Shown here one piece after another: positions 8,164 to 15,929 of a DNA stretch of 64,000 nt; position 1 is the first letter of the stretch; each line of letters opens with the position of its first letter. The stretch is from assembly GCA_028824685.1 (NCBI GenBank), contig JAPPCZ010000112.1, positions 1-64,000 on the forward strand. The letters run 5' to 3'. Both the position numbers and the translations under genes were made by a program. The DNA comes from Candidatus Poribacteria bacterium (lineage in GTDB: Bacteria; Poribacteria; WGA-4E; WGA-3G). The notes beneath the pieces were generated by a model. It was given only the letters and a program-made list of their open reading frames with translations. It made no database searches and was not told the origin of the DNA.

Positions 8164-8367
8164 ATGGCAAAAAATACCGGTAATCACAATGGAATTAATT
8201 TTAGTCGTATTAGAAAAGTTCGTGATATAATAAAAGTTATAGAAGATGACGGATGGGTGTTTGATAGACAAAAAGGTAGTCATAGACACTATAAACATGT
8301 TATAAAACCTTGTGTTGTTACTGTTGCGGGTCATTTAGGTCATGATCTTCGTCGTGGAAACTCGTAA
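8164..8367 (+). CDS. hicA: HicA-type toxin (mRNA interferase), C-terminus truncated by a frameshift
   Basis: 67 residues. The dsRBD-like HicA core is clear: KVRDIIKVIEDDGW, then GSHRHYKH with the catalytic-type His, then VTVAGHLGHDL. HicA proteins normally end near NSILKQAGL. Here the frame stops at 8365-8367, but removing one A from GGAAAC (8356-8361) gives GTRNSILKQAGLKG and a stop at 8399-8401. One inserted base therefore truncates the last helix. The N-terminus is ~17 residues longer than usual, and no good alternative start is seen. HicB follows 41 bp after this stop. The toxin may be weakened or dead. Confidence 0.85.
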   Translation: MAKNTGNHNGINFSRIRKVRDIIKVIEDDGWVFDRQKGSHRHYKHVIKPCVVTVAGHLGHDLRRGNS

Positions 8368-8408
8368 TAGTATTCTTAAACAGGCGGGTCTTAAAGGATA
8401 ATGGATCG

Positions 8409-8651
8409 ATGGAGTATTTAGTTGTTTTAGAAAAATCTGATAGCGGTTTTGGCGCTTATCTTCCTGATCTACCTGGGTGTATTGCTGTTGCAGAAACACT
8501 TGAGGAAACGAAGGAATTGATTACTGAGGCTGTAAACTTGCATATTGATCGTATGCGAGAAATGGGGTTGCCTGTTGCGTCTTGTTCTTCGTTACGGTTT
8601 GTGTTTGAGATGGAACCGAACATGGATGAAGTTGACACACAGGTAATTTGA
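8409..8651 (+). CDS. hicB: HicB-type antitoxin, short form
   Basis: 80 residues with the HicB partial RNase-H-like fold: YLVVLEKSDSGFGAYLPDLPGCIAVAETLEE followed by AVNLHIDRMREMG. It lacks the C-terminal ribbon-helix-helix or HTH DNA-binding extension of long HicB proteins, so it probably neutralises HicA without much self-regulation by DNA binding. It starts 7 bases after the restored hicA reading frame would end, which fits a bicistronic toxin-antitoxin pair. Confidence 0.9.
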   Translation: MEYLVVLEKSDSGFGAYLPDLPGCIAVAETLEETKELITEAVNLHIDRMREMGLPVASCSSLRFVFEMEPNMDEVDTQVI

Positions 8652-8735
8652 AGTGGGTACATTTCATCATTATAGGTGTTGAAAAGGTGAAATACCTCTT
8701 ACGATAAACTTCCAATCACAAATAAAGGAGAAATC

Positions 8736-9194
8736 ATGAAAAAATCATTGCTTATTATTAGTTGTTCAGGACGTAAAATCAAAACACCTGGGGCAATTCC
8801 TGCATACCAACGCTATGATGGACAGATGTATCGGGTAATTGCTAAGGCTCAAAGGGAAGCGTATTTTCCAACAGATGTCCTTGATATTGCTATCATCTCT
8901 GCTAAACTCGGTTTTCTCAAATGGGACGATAAGATTGAAGATTACGATCAACTCATGACAGACAAGCAGTCTGACACCTTACGCGCAAGTGTCCAAGAAG
9001 ATATGAGATCGTTTTTAGATGGGAAAGACTACGACAAGGGGTATATCAATTTGGGGGCAAGATACCGAAAGACACTTGAAGGTTTTGACTGGGACGAATA
9101 CTTCAGCAAAGTTATTGAGGCTGAAGGTGGTATTGGAAAGAAACTATCACAACTCAAAAGCTGGCTTGTCAGTTTACATCAACAAGGTATTTGA
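8736..9194 (+). CDS. DUF6884-like protein (YaaA / deazaguanine-linked fold)
   Basis: 152 residues after a good ribosome binding site (AAAGGAG, 7 bases before ATG). It begins LLIISCSGRKIKTPG and continues PAYQRYDGQMYRVIAKA, then ISAKLGFLKWDDKIEDYDQLM. The pattern 'SCSxxK ... aYxGxxf ... iISAKyGLl.pd..i..Yd' is typical of DUF6884 proteins, related to YaaA and to proteins near DNA-deazaguanine modification. The role is not settled. It sits behind HicAB in the same direction, in a region rich in defence-type genes. No dpd partner is visible. Confidence 0.7.
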   Translation: MKKSLLIISCSGRKIKTPGAIPAYQRYDGQMYRVIAKAQREAYFPTDVLDIAIISAKLGFLKWDDKIEDYDQLMTDKQSDTLRASVQEDMRSFLDGKDYDKGYINLGARYRKTLEGFDWDEYFSKVIEAEGGIGKKLSQLKSWLVSLHQQGI

Positions 9195-9226
9195 CATCGA
9201 TTGAATTTGAGGAAAAACTTGTCTAA

Positions 9227-9475
9227 ACTTTTACTAATTTTGGTCTAAAAAATCGATGGCACTTCAGACCTTACGCCATCGTAGTTATTGGTACATACTT
9301 AGCAAGAAATCCGCAGGCAGAATTTGAATTCAATCTATATAAAATATATAGGGTTCAATTAGGTGGATATGGGGTAATTATTGGGTTCATCCTTACTTAT
9401 ATCGGGGCATGTAACATTCCAAAATCTGATACTTTGGAGGAAAAGACTGAACAGGGAAGTTTACACTTCTTCTAA
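9227..9475 (+). pseudogene. Remnant of a small membrane protein (C-terminal fragment)
   Basis: A frame without a start codon stays open for 82 codons from 9227 to a TAA at 9473-9475. Its end, with GGYGVIIGFILTYIG then IPKSDTLEEK, matches in layout the ends of the two membrane proteins downstream (a YGA.L.A.GYILAI.G helix, then a Ser/Glu tail). It is probably the decayed C-terminus of a third copy. Confidence 0.5.
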
Positions 9476-9526
9476 CGTTGCACGCGTGTTCTATCTATTG
9501 TCGGATATTGATTTCTGAGAAACAAG

Positions 9527-10351
9527 ATGAAAAAGTATTCGAGGTTTATCACACTAATTGGCGGACTTTTAGCATTTTTCTGTTTTGCGCTGCCTTGGGA
9601 AGGCGACTTATCAGGTGCTCAACTTGCTAACCTTGGTAAAGGCACTTTGGTTGCAATTCTTCTTTCTCTTATTTTAGCGTTTATTGGTATTAGCATTTAT
9701 ATGCTGAACCGATACACCTCTTGGAATCCTATGTCTAAAATAGTGGCACTCACCTTAAGTAGTATTGGACTTTTTTTATATCTTCTTTTGTTTGAGACGA
9801 CGATTAGTGGTAGATTTGTGTCTAACATAAGTAGAATAAGTGCTGTTGTAATTGTATTTATCCTTGCTTTGGCAGTATTTGGTATTAGCGTTTATGTAGT
9901 GAACCGACATGTCTTTCGAATATCTTGGCGCCAAGTTCTGGCTCTCATCGTGGGTAGCATTGGGATTCTATCTTGTTTTATCCCAATACTCCTGAGTTTT
10001 GATAGAGGAATCAACTTCATAATGATTGCTTTTATTGCTGCCTTAACTATCACCAGTGCCAGTATCTTTAGATTAATCCGACACCCACCATGGAAATCCT
10101 GGTCTACATTCTTAGTACTCATCAGTAGTGGCATTGGAATCTGCTGTTTTCTAATCCTATTTCTTGGGGGTAGCCTGAATATTGAAATGGGAGATAGCAA
10201 ACTCTACAGTCCGCGATATGGTGCATTTCTGACCGCTGTTGGATATATTCTGGCAATAATTGGCGTTTTAAGTTTTATTGAAAAAGCAAATAGTCCAGAA
10301 TCTCAAGGCACACAAGAAGAGGAAGTAAATGTTGGAGGAGATGAAGAATGA
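9527..10351 (+). CDS. Multi-pass membrane protein, unknown function (paralogue of next gene)
   Basis: 274 residues with about eight predicted membrane helices and a short acidic tail (EEEVNVGGDEE). The first 30 residues (MKKYSRFITLIGGLLAFFCFALPWEG) and the last helix (YGAFLTAVGYILAIIGVLSF) closely match the next protein, and the middle contains internal repeats of a helix pair ending in a YxxNR motif (IYMLNRYTSW, VYVVNRHVFR). This suggests growth by duplication of a two-helix unit. Family not recognised. It overlaps the next gene by 4 bp (ATGA). Confidence 0.8.
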   Translation: MKKYSRFITLIGGLLAFFCFALPWEGDLSGAQLANLGKGTLVAILLSLILAFIGISIYMLNRYTSWNPMSKIVALTLSSIGLFLYLLLFETTISGRFVSNISRISAVVIVFILALAVFGISVYVVNRHVFRISWRQVLALIVGSIGILSCFIPILLSFDRGINFIMIAFIAALTITSASIFRLIRHPPWKSWSTFLVLISSGIGICCFLILFLGGSLNIEMGDSKLYSPRYGAFLTAVGYILAIIGVLSFIEKANSPESQGTQEEEVNVGGDEE

Positions 10352-10917
10352 AACAGTACTCACGGTTTATTACATTAACAGGTGGAATCTTAGCATTTTT
10401 CTCTTTTGTGTTGCCGTGGAAAGACGATTACTCAGGGGCTATGTTAGCAAATGGCGGAGGATGGCCTATTACACTTGCTTTTATCGCATCATCAATTGTT
10501 GTCGGAGTCGGTTACTATGTGCTGAGCCAAAAATCTCGTGATAAGCCTCGACTCATAACTCTTGGACTTATCATGAGCGGATTAGGGCTTTTATGTTGGG
10601 TAGTAACGCTAATTCAGTTCCTCGAAAGTGGGATCAACTTCATTACAATTTCTTTTGTCGCCTCTTTGATAATTGTCGGCATCACTATTTATACGTTAAA
10701 CCGACAAACTCCATGGAAATCTATACCAACAAAGTTATTGCTTATTAGCATTAGCATCGGACTCATCTGTTTTCTTATTCTGTTTTTTAGTGGAAGCCTC
10801 GCCAATGGTTCTGGCAATCGGGTTGATAATACTCAATATGGTGCATCTCTATCTGCAATTGGATATATTCTTGCCATAGTCGGTCTACTATGTTTCCCTA
10901 AATCTGATGAAAAATAA
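10348..10917 (+). CDS. Multi-pass membrane protein, shorter paralogue of the previous gene
   Basis: 189 residues with about six membrane helices. It starts MKQYSRFITLTGGILAFFSF and ends QYGASLSAIGYILAIVGLLCF, both shared with the upstream gene. It lacks one internal helix-pair unit. The ATG overlaps the upstream stop, so the two are translationally coupled and may form one complex. No catalytic residues are obvious. Function unknown. Confidence 0.8.
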   Translation: MKQYSRFITLTGGILAFFSFVLPWKDDYSGAMLANGGGWPITLAFIASSIVVGVGYYVLSQKSRDKPRLITLGLIMSGLGLLCWVVTLIQFLESGINFITISFVASLIIVGITIYTLNRQTPWKSIPTKLLLISISIGLICFLILFFSGSLANGSGNRVDNTQYGASLSAIGYILAIVGLLCFPKSDEK

Positions 10918-10961
10918 AAGACGATGAACAGAATACCGCACGTAAATCCTAATAAATTATT

Positions 10962-12575
10962 TTATATCAGCCGCTTTTGAATCTCGTTTGCCTCAAGTGT
11001 TTCTTCGTGCCATGGGTTCTCTTCAGTTGAACTAAATTCTTTCCCCTCTTTATCTAACGCATCAACATTACCTTGTAACTGCCACGCAAACCTGAGAGAT
11101 GAATCGCCGCTATTGTAGAAAACCACCTCCGCGGTGTTATCTTTACCAACAATAGGTCTGACCAATGAGAGAAGCGTTGAAGGCATCTGATTTTGTTGAT
11201 CTGATTTTTTGATGGCTATGAGCGGAACAACCCTCCCTAAAATCTCACGAGTACCCAGAAGCAAAGGACCGTAGCATGCAGTCACTGCCCCCTGCCCCCA
11301 ATTGCGTCCGTGCCCTGCGGCAATTGAGCAAACCGCGCCTCCCATATCTGCGTGTTCTCTTCCTCCGCGTAGTACACGACGTGCGATATTCAGACGTGTA
11401 GCTGCATTTTGCAATGCTCTAACTGCATAAGCAACCTCACCTGTTACCTGATATGCAAGTGTTAACGTTGCTGTTGAAGGCTCTTGAATAGGTTTTACTG
11501 AACCATCATCCGACCATTCTCCCCAATACGCCATATCTGACCGTTTTCCCACGCCAAGTTCTCTGCGACGAGTTTCTTGTGGAAAAACGAGAGCCAGCAA
11601 TTCTGGTGAAGCAGGTGGGAGTCCCTGTAAACCTTCAGTAATAGCAGCATCAAAACAGATGTCGTTAAAAGTCCATCGATAATAGCTAAGTGCTGCGGCT
11701 GCAGGGTCATTATAGGGATCACTGAGTGCTGTTACAAGCGGTTCAACAATGCGCTTCGCTGCGGTTTGGAAAACCTCTTCTCCAGATAAGAGATAGAGAT
11801 CACCTAAGGCATAGATAGCACCAGATGCCAATAGGTTTTCAATTCCTGCTAATGGGTCCCCGGGAATGTGATGCGAACTTGCGACAAGGCGATGTAAATT
11901 CTTTGCGTCAACTTCTGCCTCGCTAAGTCCATTTTCGTCTAAATCCCAGAGTAGCGGTATCGGATTCGGTGCGTTGATGAGCCGTTCAGCACGTTTACGT
12001 CCATACCGTAATGCCCACTCCACATATCTCTTTTCGCCTGTAACACTATACGCTGCCAAAGCGATGTGGATAAAACGGAAGTGCTCCGCCAATTCATAAG
12101 CATTTTTCTCATCGTTTTCAACATATTGCGTGCCGATATTGTAGCCGATAAACGCATCTCGCGTATAATCGTACCAGGCAGGTATCTCCGGCACCCAATT
12201 TCCGATATGTTCAGCGGCATCTGTTAAAAGGGAAATTGCCTCAGTGTCATCGGGTTTTAGCCCGATATAGCGAGGCAGAAATAGCAGGAAAGGTTCAGTC
12301 CCATGGTGTGCTTCCGCCTTCGGTTCATACCCATGCACACAATCCCGTTCCACCCAACCGAGAAGTGCTTCTTTAAGCATATCAAAGTGTTTCAAAACAG
12401 TTGGGTCGCCAGTGATTAAATAGTGTGGAAACCATGCAAGTGCATAATTTGCCTCATCCTCACCACCGTTGTTCGGACCGGGCGGGTCAAGGAGCATGCT
12501 CTGTTTGAGCCAACGCCCCATTTCTGTTCTGAGTTTGTTATAAGCGTTATAGCAGTCTCGGAATTCAGATATCAT
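10962..12575 (-). CDS. Predicted alpha/alpha-barrel protein, glycoside-hydrolase-like, unknown substrate
   Basis: 537 residues. The sequence is helical and rich in aromatic residues, with repeated motifs such as YALAWFPHYLITGDP, ALLGWVERDCVHG, GAIYALGDLYLLSGEE and ATLTLAYQVTGEVAYAVRALQ, the look of a six-hairpin (alpha/alpha)6 barrel. The C-terminal ~80 residues look like a beta domain. There is no signal peptide. It starts inside the stop codon of the upstream sugar isomerase-like gene (4-bp ATGA overlap), so the two are probably one catabolic unit acting on a sugar or uronate-type compound. I do not recognise the exact family. Confidence 0.75.
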   Translation of the reverse strand: MISEFRDCYNAYNKLRTEMGRWLKQSMLLDPPGPNNGGEDEANYALAWFPHYLITGDPTVLKHFDMLKEALLGWVERDCVHGYEPKAEAHHGTEPFLLFLPRYIGLKPDDTEAISLLTDAAEHIGNWVPEIPAWYDYTRDAFIGYNIGTQYVENDEKNAYELAEHFRFIHIALAAYSVTGEKRYVEWALRYGRKRAERLINAPNPIPLLWDLDENGLSEAEVDAKNLHRLVASSHHIPGDPLAGIENLLASGAIYALGDLYLLSGEEVFQTAAKRIVEPLVTALSDPYNDPAAAALSYYRWTFNDICFDAAITEGLQGLPPASPELLALVFPQETRRRELGVGKRSDMAYWGEWSDDGSVKPIQEPSTATLTLAYQVTGEVAYAVRALQNAATRLNIARRVLRGGREHADMGGAVCSIAAGHGRNWGQGAVTACYGPLLLGTREILGRVVPLIAIKKSDQQNQMPSTLLSLVRPIVGKDNTAEVVFYNSGDSSLRFAWQLQGNVDALDKEGKEFSSTEENPWHEETLEANEIQKRLI

Positions 12576-13381
12576 AATAAGGAATTCAAAAATTCGATAC
12601 TTTGTTTTGCGATTGTCTTCGGGTCGGGTTTGAAATCGAAGACCTCTGTTGAGACATAACCTTGATAATCAATTTCTTTTAATGCTTCAATGATTGGAGG
12701 ATAATCCACATTGCCGGAACCGGGCAGGTAACCGTTGTCGTCGTTGGAGTGGAAGTGCGCAACGTGTTCGGCACAGTTGCGAATCTGCGTCGGCATGTCC
12801 AACCCCTCTTTTGCGGTACTACAAACGTCCAAAATCATCTGAAAATTAGGGTGATTCACAGCATTAACCATTTCAACTGCTTTGTTAGGGTGAGAAATAA
12901 AGTTCGTTTGATCACTTGACAACGGTTCCATGCACAATATTACGTCTCTCTCACCAGCAAGTTCTGCACCTTCCGCGAAGGTATCCCGTGCATAATTCCA
13001 TGCCTGTTCAAAACTGAGCGGTTCCATGACATTGCGTTGCTGCGGTGACCCGAAAACCAGTATTTGCCCATCTAAATCTGCACAAAGTTCAATGAGTGCA
13101 AGCAAATAGTCTCGTGTTTCCTTTCGGATATCCGCGTCTGGATGGTTGATATAGAGTCCTGGCGGTGAGACGAGTAGCCAGTGAAGTCCTGCAATTTCTA
13201 TCTTTGCGTCTTTAGCAGCTTTGCGGACGCGTGTTCTCTCTGCTTCGCTGATGTCCAAAACCGAGTCCGCCAATGTAAATGGTGCAATTTCGACCGCATC
13301 GTATCCGAGTTCTGCAGCGTAGGTAAACACATTTTCAATCTTCCAATCTTCAAACATTTCGTTACATATCGCGAGTTTCAT
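12572..13381 (-). CDS. Sugar phosphate isomerase/epimerase (xylose-isomerase-like TIM barrel)
   Basis: 269 residues. The AP-endonuclease-2/xylose-isomerase-like TIM barrel is clear: MKLAICNEMFEDW, AAELGYDAVEIAPF, IAGLHWLL, ILVFGSPQQRN, ILCMEPLSSDQTNF, MILDVCSTAKEG, VAHFHSNDDNGYLPGSGNVDY and GYVSTEVFDF. The Glu, Asp, His and final Glu of these motifs are the usual metal ligands. It likely isomerises or epimerises a keto sugar or similar compound. It is coupled to the downstream 537-residue gene by a 4-bp overlap. Confidence 0.88.
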   Translation of the reverse strand: MKLAICNEMFEDWKIENVFTYAAELGYDAVEIAPFTLADSVLDISEAERTRVRKAAKDAKIEIAGLHWLLVSPPGLYINHPDADIRKETRDYLLALIELCADLDGQILVFGSPQQRNVMEPLSFEQAWNYARDTFAEGAELAGERDVILCMEPLSSDQTNFISHPNKAVEMVNAVNHPNFQMILDVCSTAKEGLDMPTQIRNCAEHVAHFHSNDDNGYLPGSGNVDYPPIIEALKEIDYQGYVSTEVFDFKPDPKTIAKQSIEFLNSLL

Positions 13382-13467
13382 TCTTGTCTCCAGTCCGATT
13401 TTTTGTGAATTCTAAACGGTCTTCAGGATTTTGTCAAGCATTTTGGCTTCTGGATTTAGGTTCTTCA

Positions 13468-13494
13468 CTGTAGGAGCGATCTCCAAATCTCGAC
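13468..13494 (+). repeat. Dispersed intergenic repeat (GTAGGAGCGAT family), half copy
   Basis: CTGTAGGAGCGATCTCC followed by AAATCTCGAC, the left half of the family seen in full at 32502-32570. It lies between the SDR and isomerase genes. Confidence 0.8.
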
Positions 13495-13545
13495 TTTTCG
13501 GCTAAAAGTATTGTTAGGTTTCACCGCGTTCAGTCTGACCTACAA

Positions 13546-14382
13546 CTAATCCATCATCAAACCGCCCGATACAGTGACAGACAATCCCGTCAAATAAGCG
13601 GCTTGATCTGAGGCGAGAAATGCTGCCATATTCGCCACATCAGCACCTTCAGCGAGTCTTCCTAACGGCACGGATGTCTCAGCGCGACGGGCAAACTCTG
13701 CGCGTTGTTCATCAGCAGAGAGATCCGCAGGCATCATAGCAGCAGCTAAATGTGCAACGCGTTCGGTATCCACAAGACTTGGACAGATAGCATTGACATT
13801 AACTTGATACGGTGCAAGTTCATGGGCAAGAGATTGTGTCAAACCGATTACAGCAAATTTTGAGGCACTGTATGCTGCATAACGTGCCGAACCCCGTTTG
13901 CCCGTTACAGAAGAGATATTGATGATTTTGCCACCTGTTCCCTGTGCGATGAGATGGCGTGCCACCGCTTGGCAGCAGAGGAACGCCCCTTTCACGTTGA
14001 CATTTTGCACCCTGTCCCAATCTTCCTCTGCAAGGTCAACGACAGGTACACGATCCTTCCCTGCCTTTGTTCCTGCATTGTTAACGAGAATGTCAATCTT
14101 TCCAAAATGAGCGACGGTTTTATCAACCATTTCGCCAACCTGCTTTGCATCTGATACATCTGCAACAACACTTATAGCGCGTTGGTCCATCGCTTCGATT
14201 TCGCGCACGACATCCGGCAACCCATGCCACTCCGTATCGTCTGTGGCATAAGGATGTTCGGCTATATCGTTGACAGCTACACCTGCGCCCTCTTTTGCCA
14301 AGCGCGTGGCAATAGCACGTCCGATACCGTTTCTACCACCCGCACCTGTCACTAAAGCAACTTTTCCATTTAGATTATACAT
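13546..14382 (-). CDS. SDR-family NAD(P)-dependent oxidoreductase
   Basis: 278 residues of a classical short-chain dehydrogenase: LVTGAGGRNGIGRAIA (cofactor loop, residues 10-25), NNAG (about 101-104), catalytic Ser in INISSVTG and Tyr-x-x-x-Lys in YAAYSASK, and a C-terminal YLTGLSVTVSGG. It has an insertion after beta-strand 2 (AEHPYATDDTEWHGL) that is unusual for short SDRs and may shape the substrate site. Substrate unknown. It lies upstream of the isomerase/537-residue pair on the same strand but is separated by a repeat. Confidence 0.93.
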   Translation of the reverse strand: MYNLNGKVALVTGAGGRNGIGRAIATRLAKEGAGVAVNDIAEHPYATDDTEWHGLPDVVREIEAMDQRAISVVADVSDAKQVGEMVDKTVAHFGKIDILVNNAGTKAGKDRVPVVDLAEEDWDRVQNVNVKGAFLCCQAVARHLIAQGTGGKIINISSVTGKRGSARYAAYSASKFAVIGLTQSLAHELAPYQVNVNAICPSLVDTERVAHLAAAMMPADLSADEQRAEFARRAETSVPLGRLAEGADVANMAAFLASDQAAYLTGLSVTVSGGLMMD

Positions 14383-14532
14383 TCGGAAATTCCCAGGTTA
14401 TAGGTTTCTATTCATCACAGAAGTCAACAAGTTTGAGCAGCAAGCGGCAAGTAATTCAATTGGAAGGATTGAATTAAAGTAGGCATGTAGACAAGAGAAA
14501 CTATGTCCTTGGAAATTAGGCATGGTAGAAAA

Positions 14533-15321
14533 TTACTGCTTGAGAGCCGCCCATGTTAACGCAAGTTTGCTTAACGGTTCCACATCCAAAAACTCTTTAT
14601 CAAAAGTAAGATCTCCAAAGGCAAGTGCATCCCATGCATTACCGGCTATCCATCCGATTTGATGTTCACGTTTCCCATTTTCACAATCATTCATATGAAA
14701 ACTAAATCCAACAGTTAATCCATCTTTTGCTTTAAAGTTTTTTCCGGTATTTGGATTACCTGGATTTGGACCGCGTGGTTTCGTTGGGTCAATGGCAACT
14801 TCGTAGATGTATTTATCACCATTCTTGGAAAGTGCCCATTCCGTATTGTCTGGCGATGCAGCGGCGGACATATCTTTTCCATTGGCGCCGAGGGTCCACT
14901 GCACAAGCGCTGCCCTTACCACTTCGTTGTCGAAATCGAACATAAATTCGACGCTATCATCCTCCCACCATTTACTATTATGTGGATGGATGTCTTGGAG
15001 TTCATCGTCTGTAATTTCAACAAGAAAGTAGACACGTGTTGGGTCTTTTGCATTCCATGCGACGCGTCCTTTACCGGTAAAGTCATTCGCTTTAGGCAAT
15101 TCTGCTCCAGCATCTTTTAACTCATCAAAGGCAACAGCTTCCGCGCGTTCCCACTCACGAAAATCACCGTCTACCCTGAAGTTGGAAATTTGTTTTGCAA
15201 TATACTCCTTATTACGCTTCGCTGCGAAAATTGGACTTGCTGAACAAGCTATCAGAACAATTCCCAATAGAATTGCGACTAAATTCTTAGTAAAAATTAA
15301 AAATTTAGGATCTTTTTTCAT
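14533..15321 (-). CDS. Secreted CBM9-like (carbohydrate-binding family 9) protein
   Basis: 262 residues from the ATG at 15321, which has AAGGAG 9 bases before it. A hydrophobic signal (about residues 10-35) ends either with a lipobox-like LIAC or with IFAAK, so it could be a lipoprotein or a secreted protein. The body is a CBM9-like beta-sandwich: FRVDGDFREWERAEAVAF, GRVAWNAKDPTRVYFLVEITDD, WWEDDSVEFMFD and YIYEVAIDP. It ends VEPLSKLALTWAALKQ, a tail shared with the two NPCBM-like proteins at 50370 and 51317. It probably binds glycans outside the cytoplasm. Confidence 0.85.
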   Translation of the reverse strand: MKKDPKFLIFTKNLVAILLGIVLIACSASPIFAAKRNKEYIAKQISNFRVDGDFREWERAEAVAFDELKDAGAELPKANDFTGKGRVAWNAKDPTRVYFLVEITDDELQDIHPHNSKWWEDDSVEFMFDFDNEVVRAALVQWTLGANGKDMSAAASPDNTEWALSKNGDKYIYEVAIDPTKPRGPNPGNPNTGKNFKAKDGLTVGFSFHMNDCENGKREHQIGWIAGNAWDALAFGDLTFDKEFLDVEPLSKLALTWAALKQ

Positions 15322-15335
15322 GGCAATACTCCTTT

Positions 15336-15545
15336 TTAAAAATACGTTGTAGTTTGCACCCCGCATAGTTTGTGTTCTCTATTTCTTAAAGATTGCCTGA
15401 GGATCAAAAACGCACCACCCACGACAATTATTAAAACCGACACGAAAATTACAAAAGTGAAAAGTGCCTGCAAAATTTCAACAAGAATCAGAACACAAAC
15501 TACGACAACGATAATTCCCAAAATGAACAGTAGGATTTTATTCAT
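15336..15545 (-). CDS. Small two-helix membrane protein, unknown function
   Basis: 69 residues from the ATG at 15545; an in-frame ATG at 15590 would add 15 residues. Two strongly hydrophobic segments (about 3-27 and 29-48) are followed by a basic and polar tail. It lies 14 bp upstream of the CBM9-like gene's start on the same strand, so they may be cotranscribed. No family recognised; a small chance that it is not a gene. Confidence 0.5.
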   Translation of the reverse strand: MNKILLFILGIIVVVVCVLILVEILQALFTFVIFVSVLIIVVGGAFLILRQSLRNREHKLCGVQTTTYF

Positions 15546-15803
15546 AAATCGGTAAAACCTAAATTTCCCTACAAAATTACTCTGAGCCACGGATTTCCTT
15601 TATGCTGTTTTTATCACAACATAACAAAAGGAACACCTCATGGACTTAAGTATTGTAGCAGTTTACACGATTTTTGACAATCTCTTAATTTTGATTGGTT
15701 GTGTAAAGTTTTGTCATTAACCATTGCTTTTTCTTGTAGGAGGGGCTTTTAACCCCGATTTCTCTATTGCCACAACCGTATAGGAAGTTAACTCGGATTT
15801 CTT

Positions 15804-15836
15804 CTGTAGAGGCGACAAGGAGATCGCTCCTACAGA
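15804..15836. repeat. Dispersed intergenic repeat (GTAGGAGCGAT family), inverted-end copy
   Basis: CTGTAGAGGCGA ... TCGCTCCTACAG forms a hairpin with the same ends as the full family copy at 32502-32570. The rest of the gap (15546-15929) also holds a GTAGGAGGGGCTTTTAACCCC hairpin (about 15737) and, near 15699-15715, a single sequence like the MITE end (TTGTGTAAAGTTTTG). Confidence 0.7.
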
Positions 15837-15929
15837 GGATATTTTCCCATTATATTTCATCCCATAAAATTTCCGTAATGGAATTTTTATTTATTAGAAT
15901 TGATATATTGATATAAGGTTAATCTGAAG

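Noticed and set aside
9019..9204. 61-codon frame overlapping the DUF6884-like gene
   Set aside because: It is an alternative frame of a gene with clear family motifs.
15699..15715. Second MITE in the bioA downstream gap
   Set aside because: Only one end-like sequence (TTGTGTAAAGTTTTG) is present; no matching inverted end or target duplication was found.
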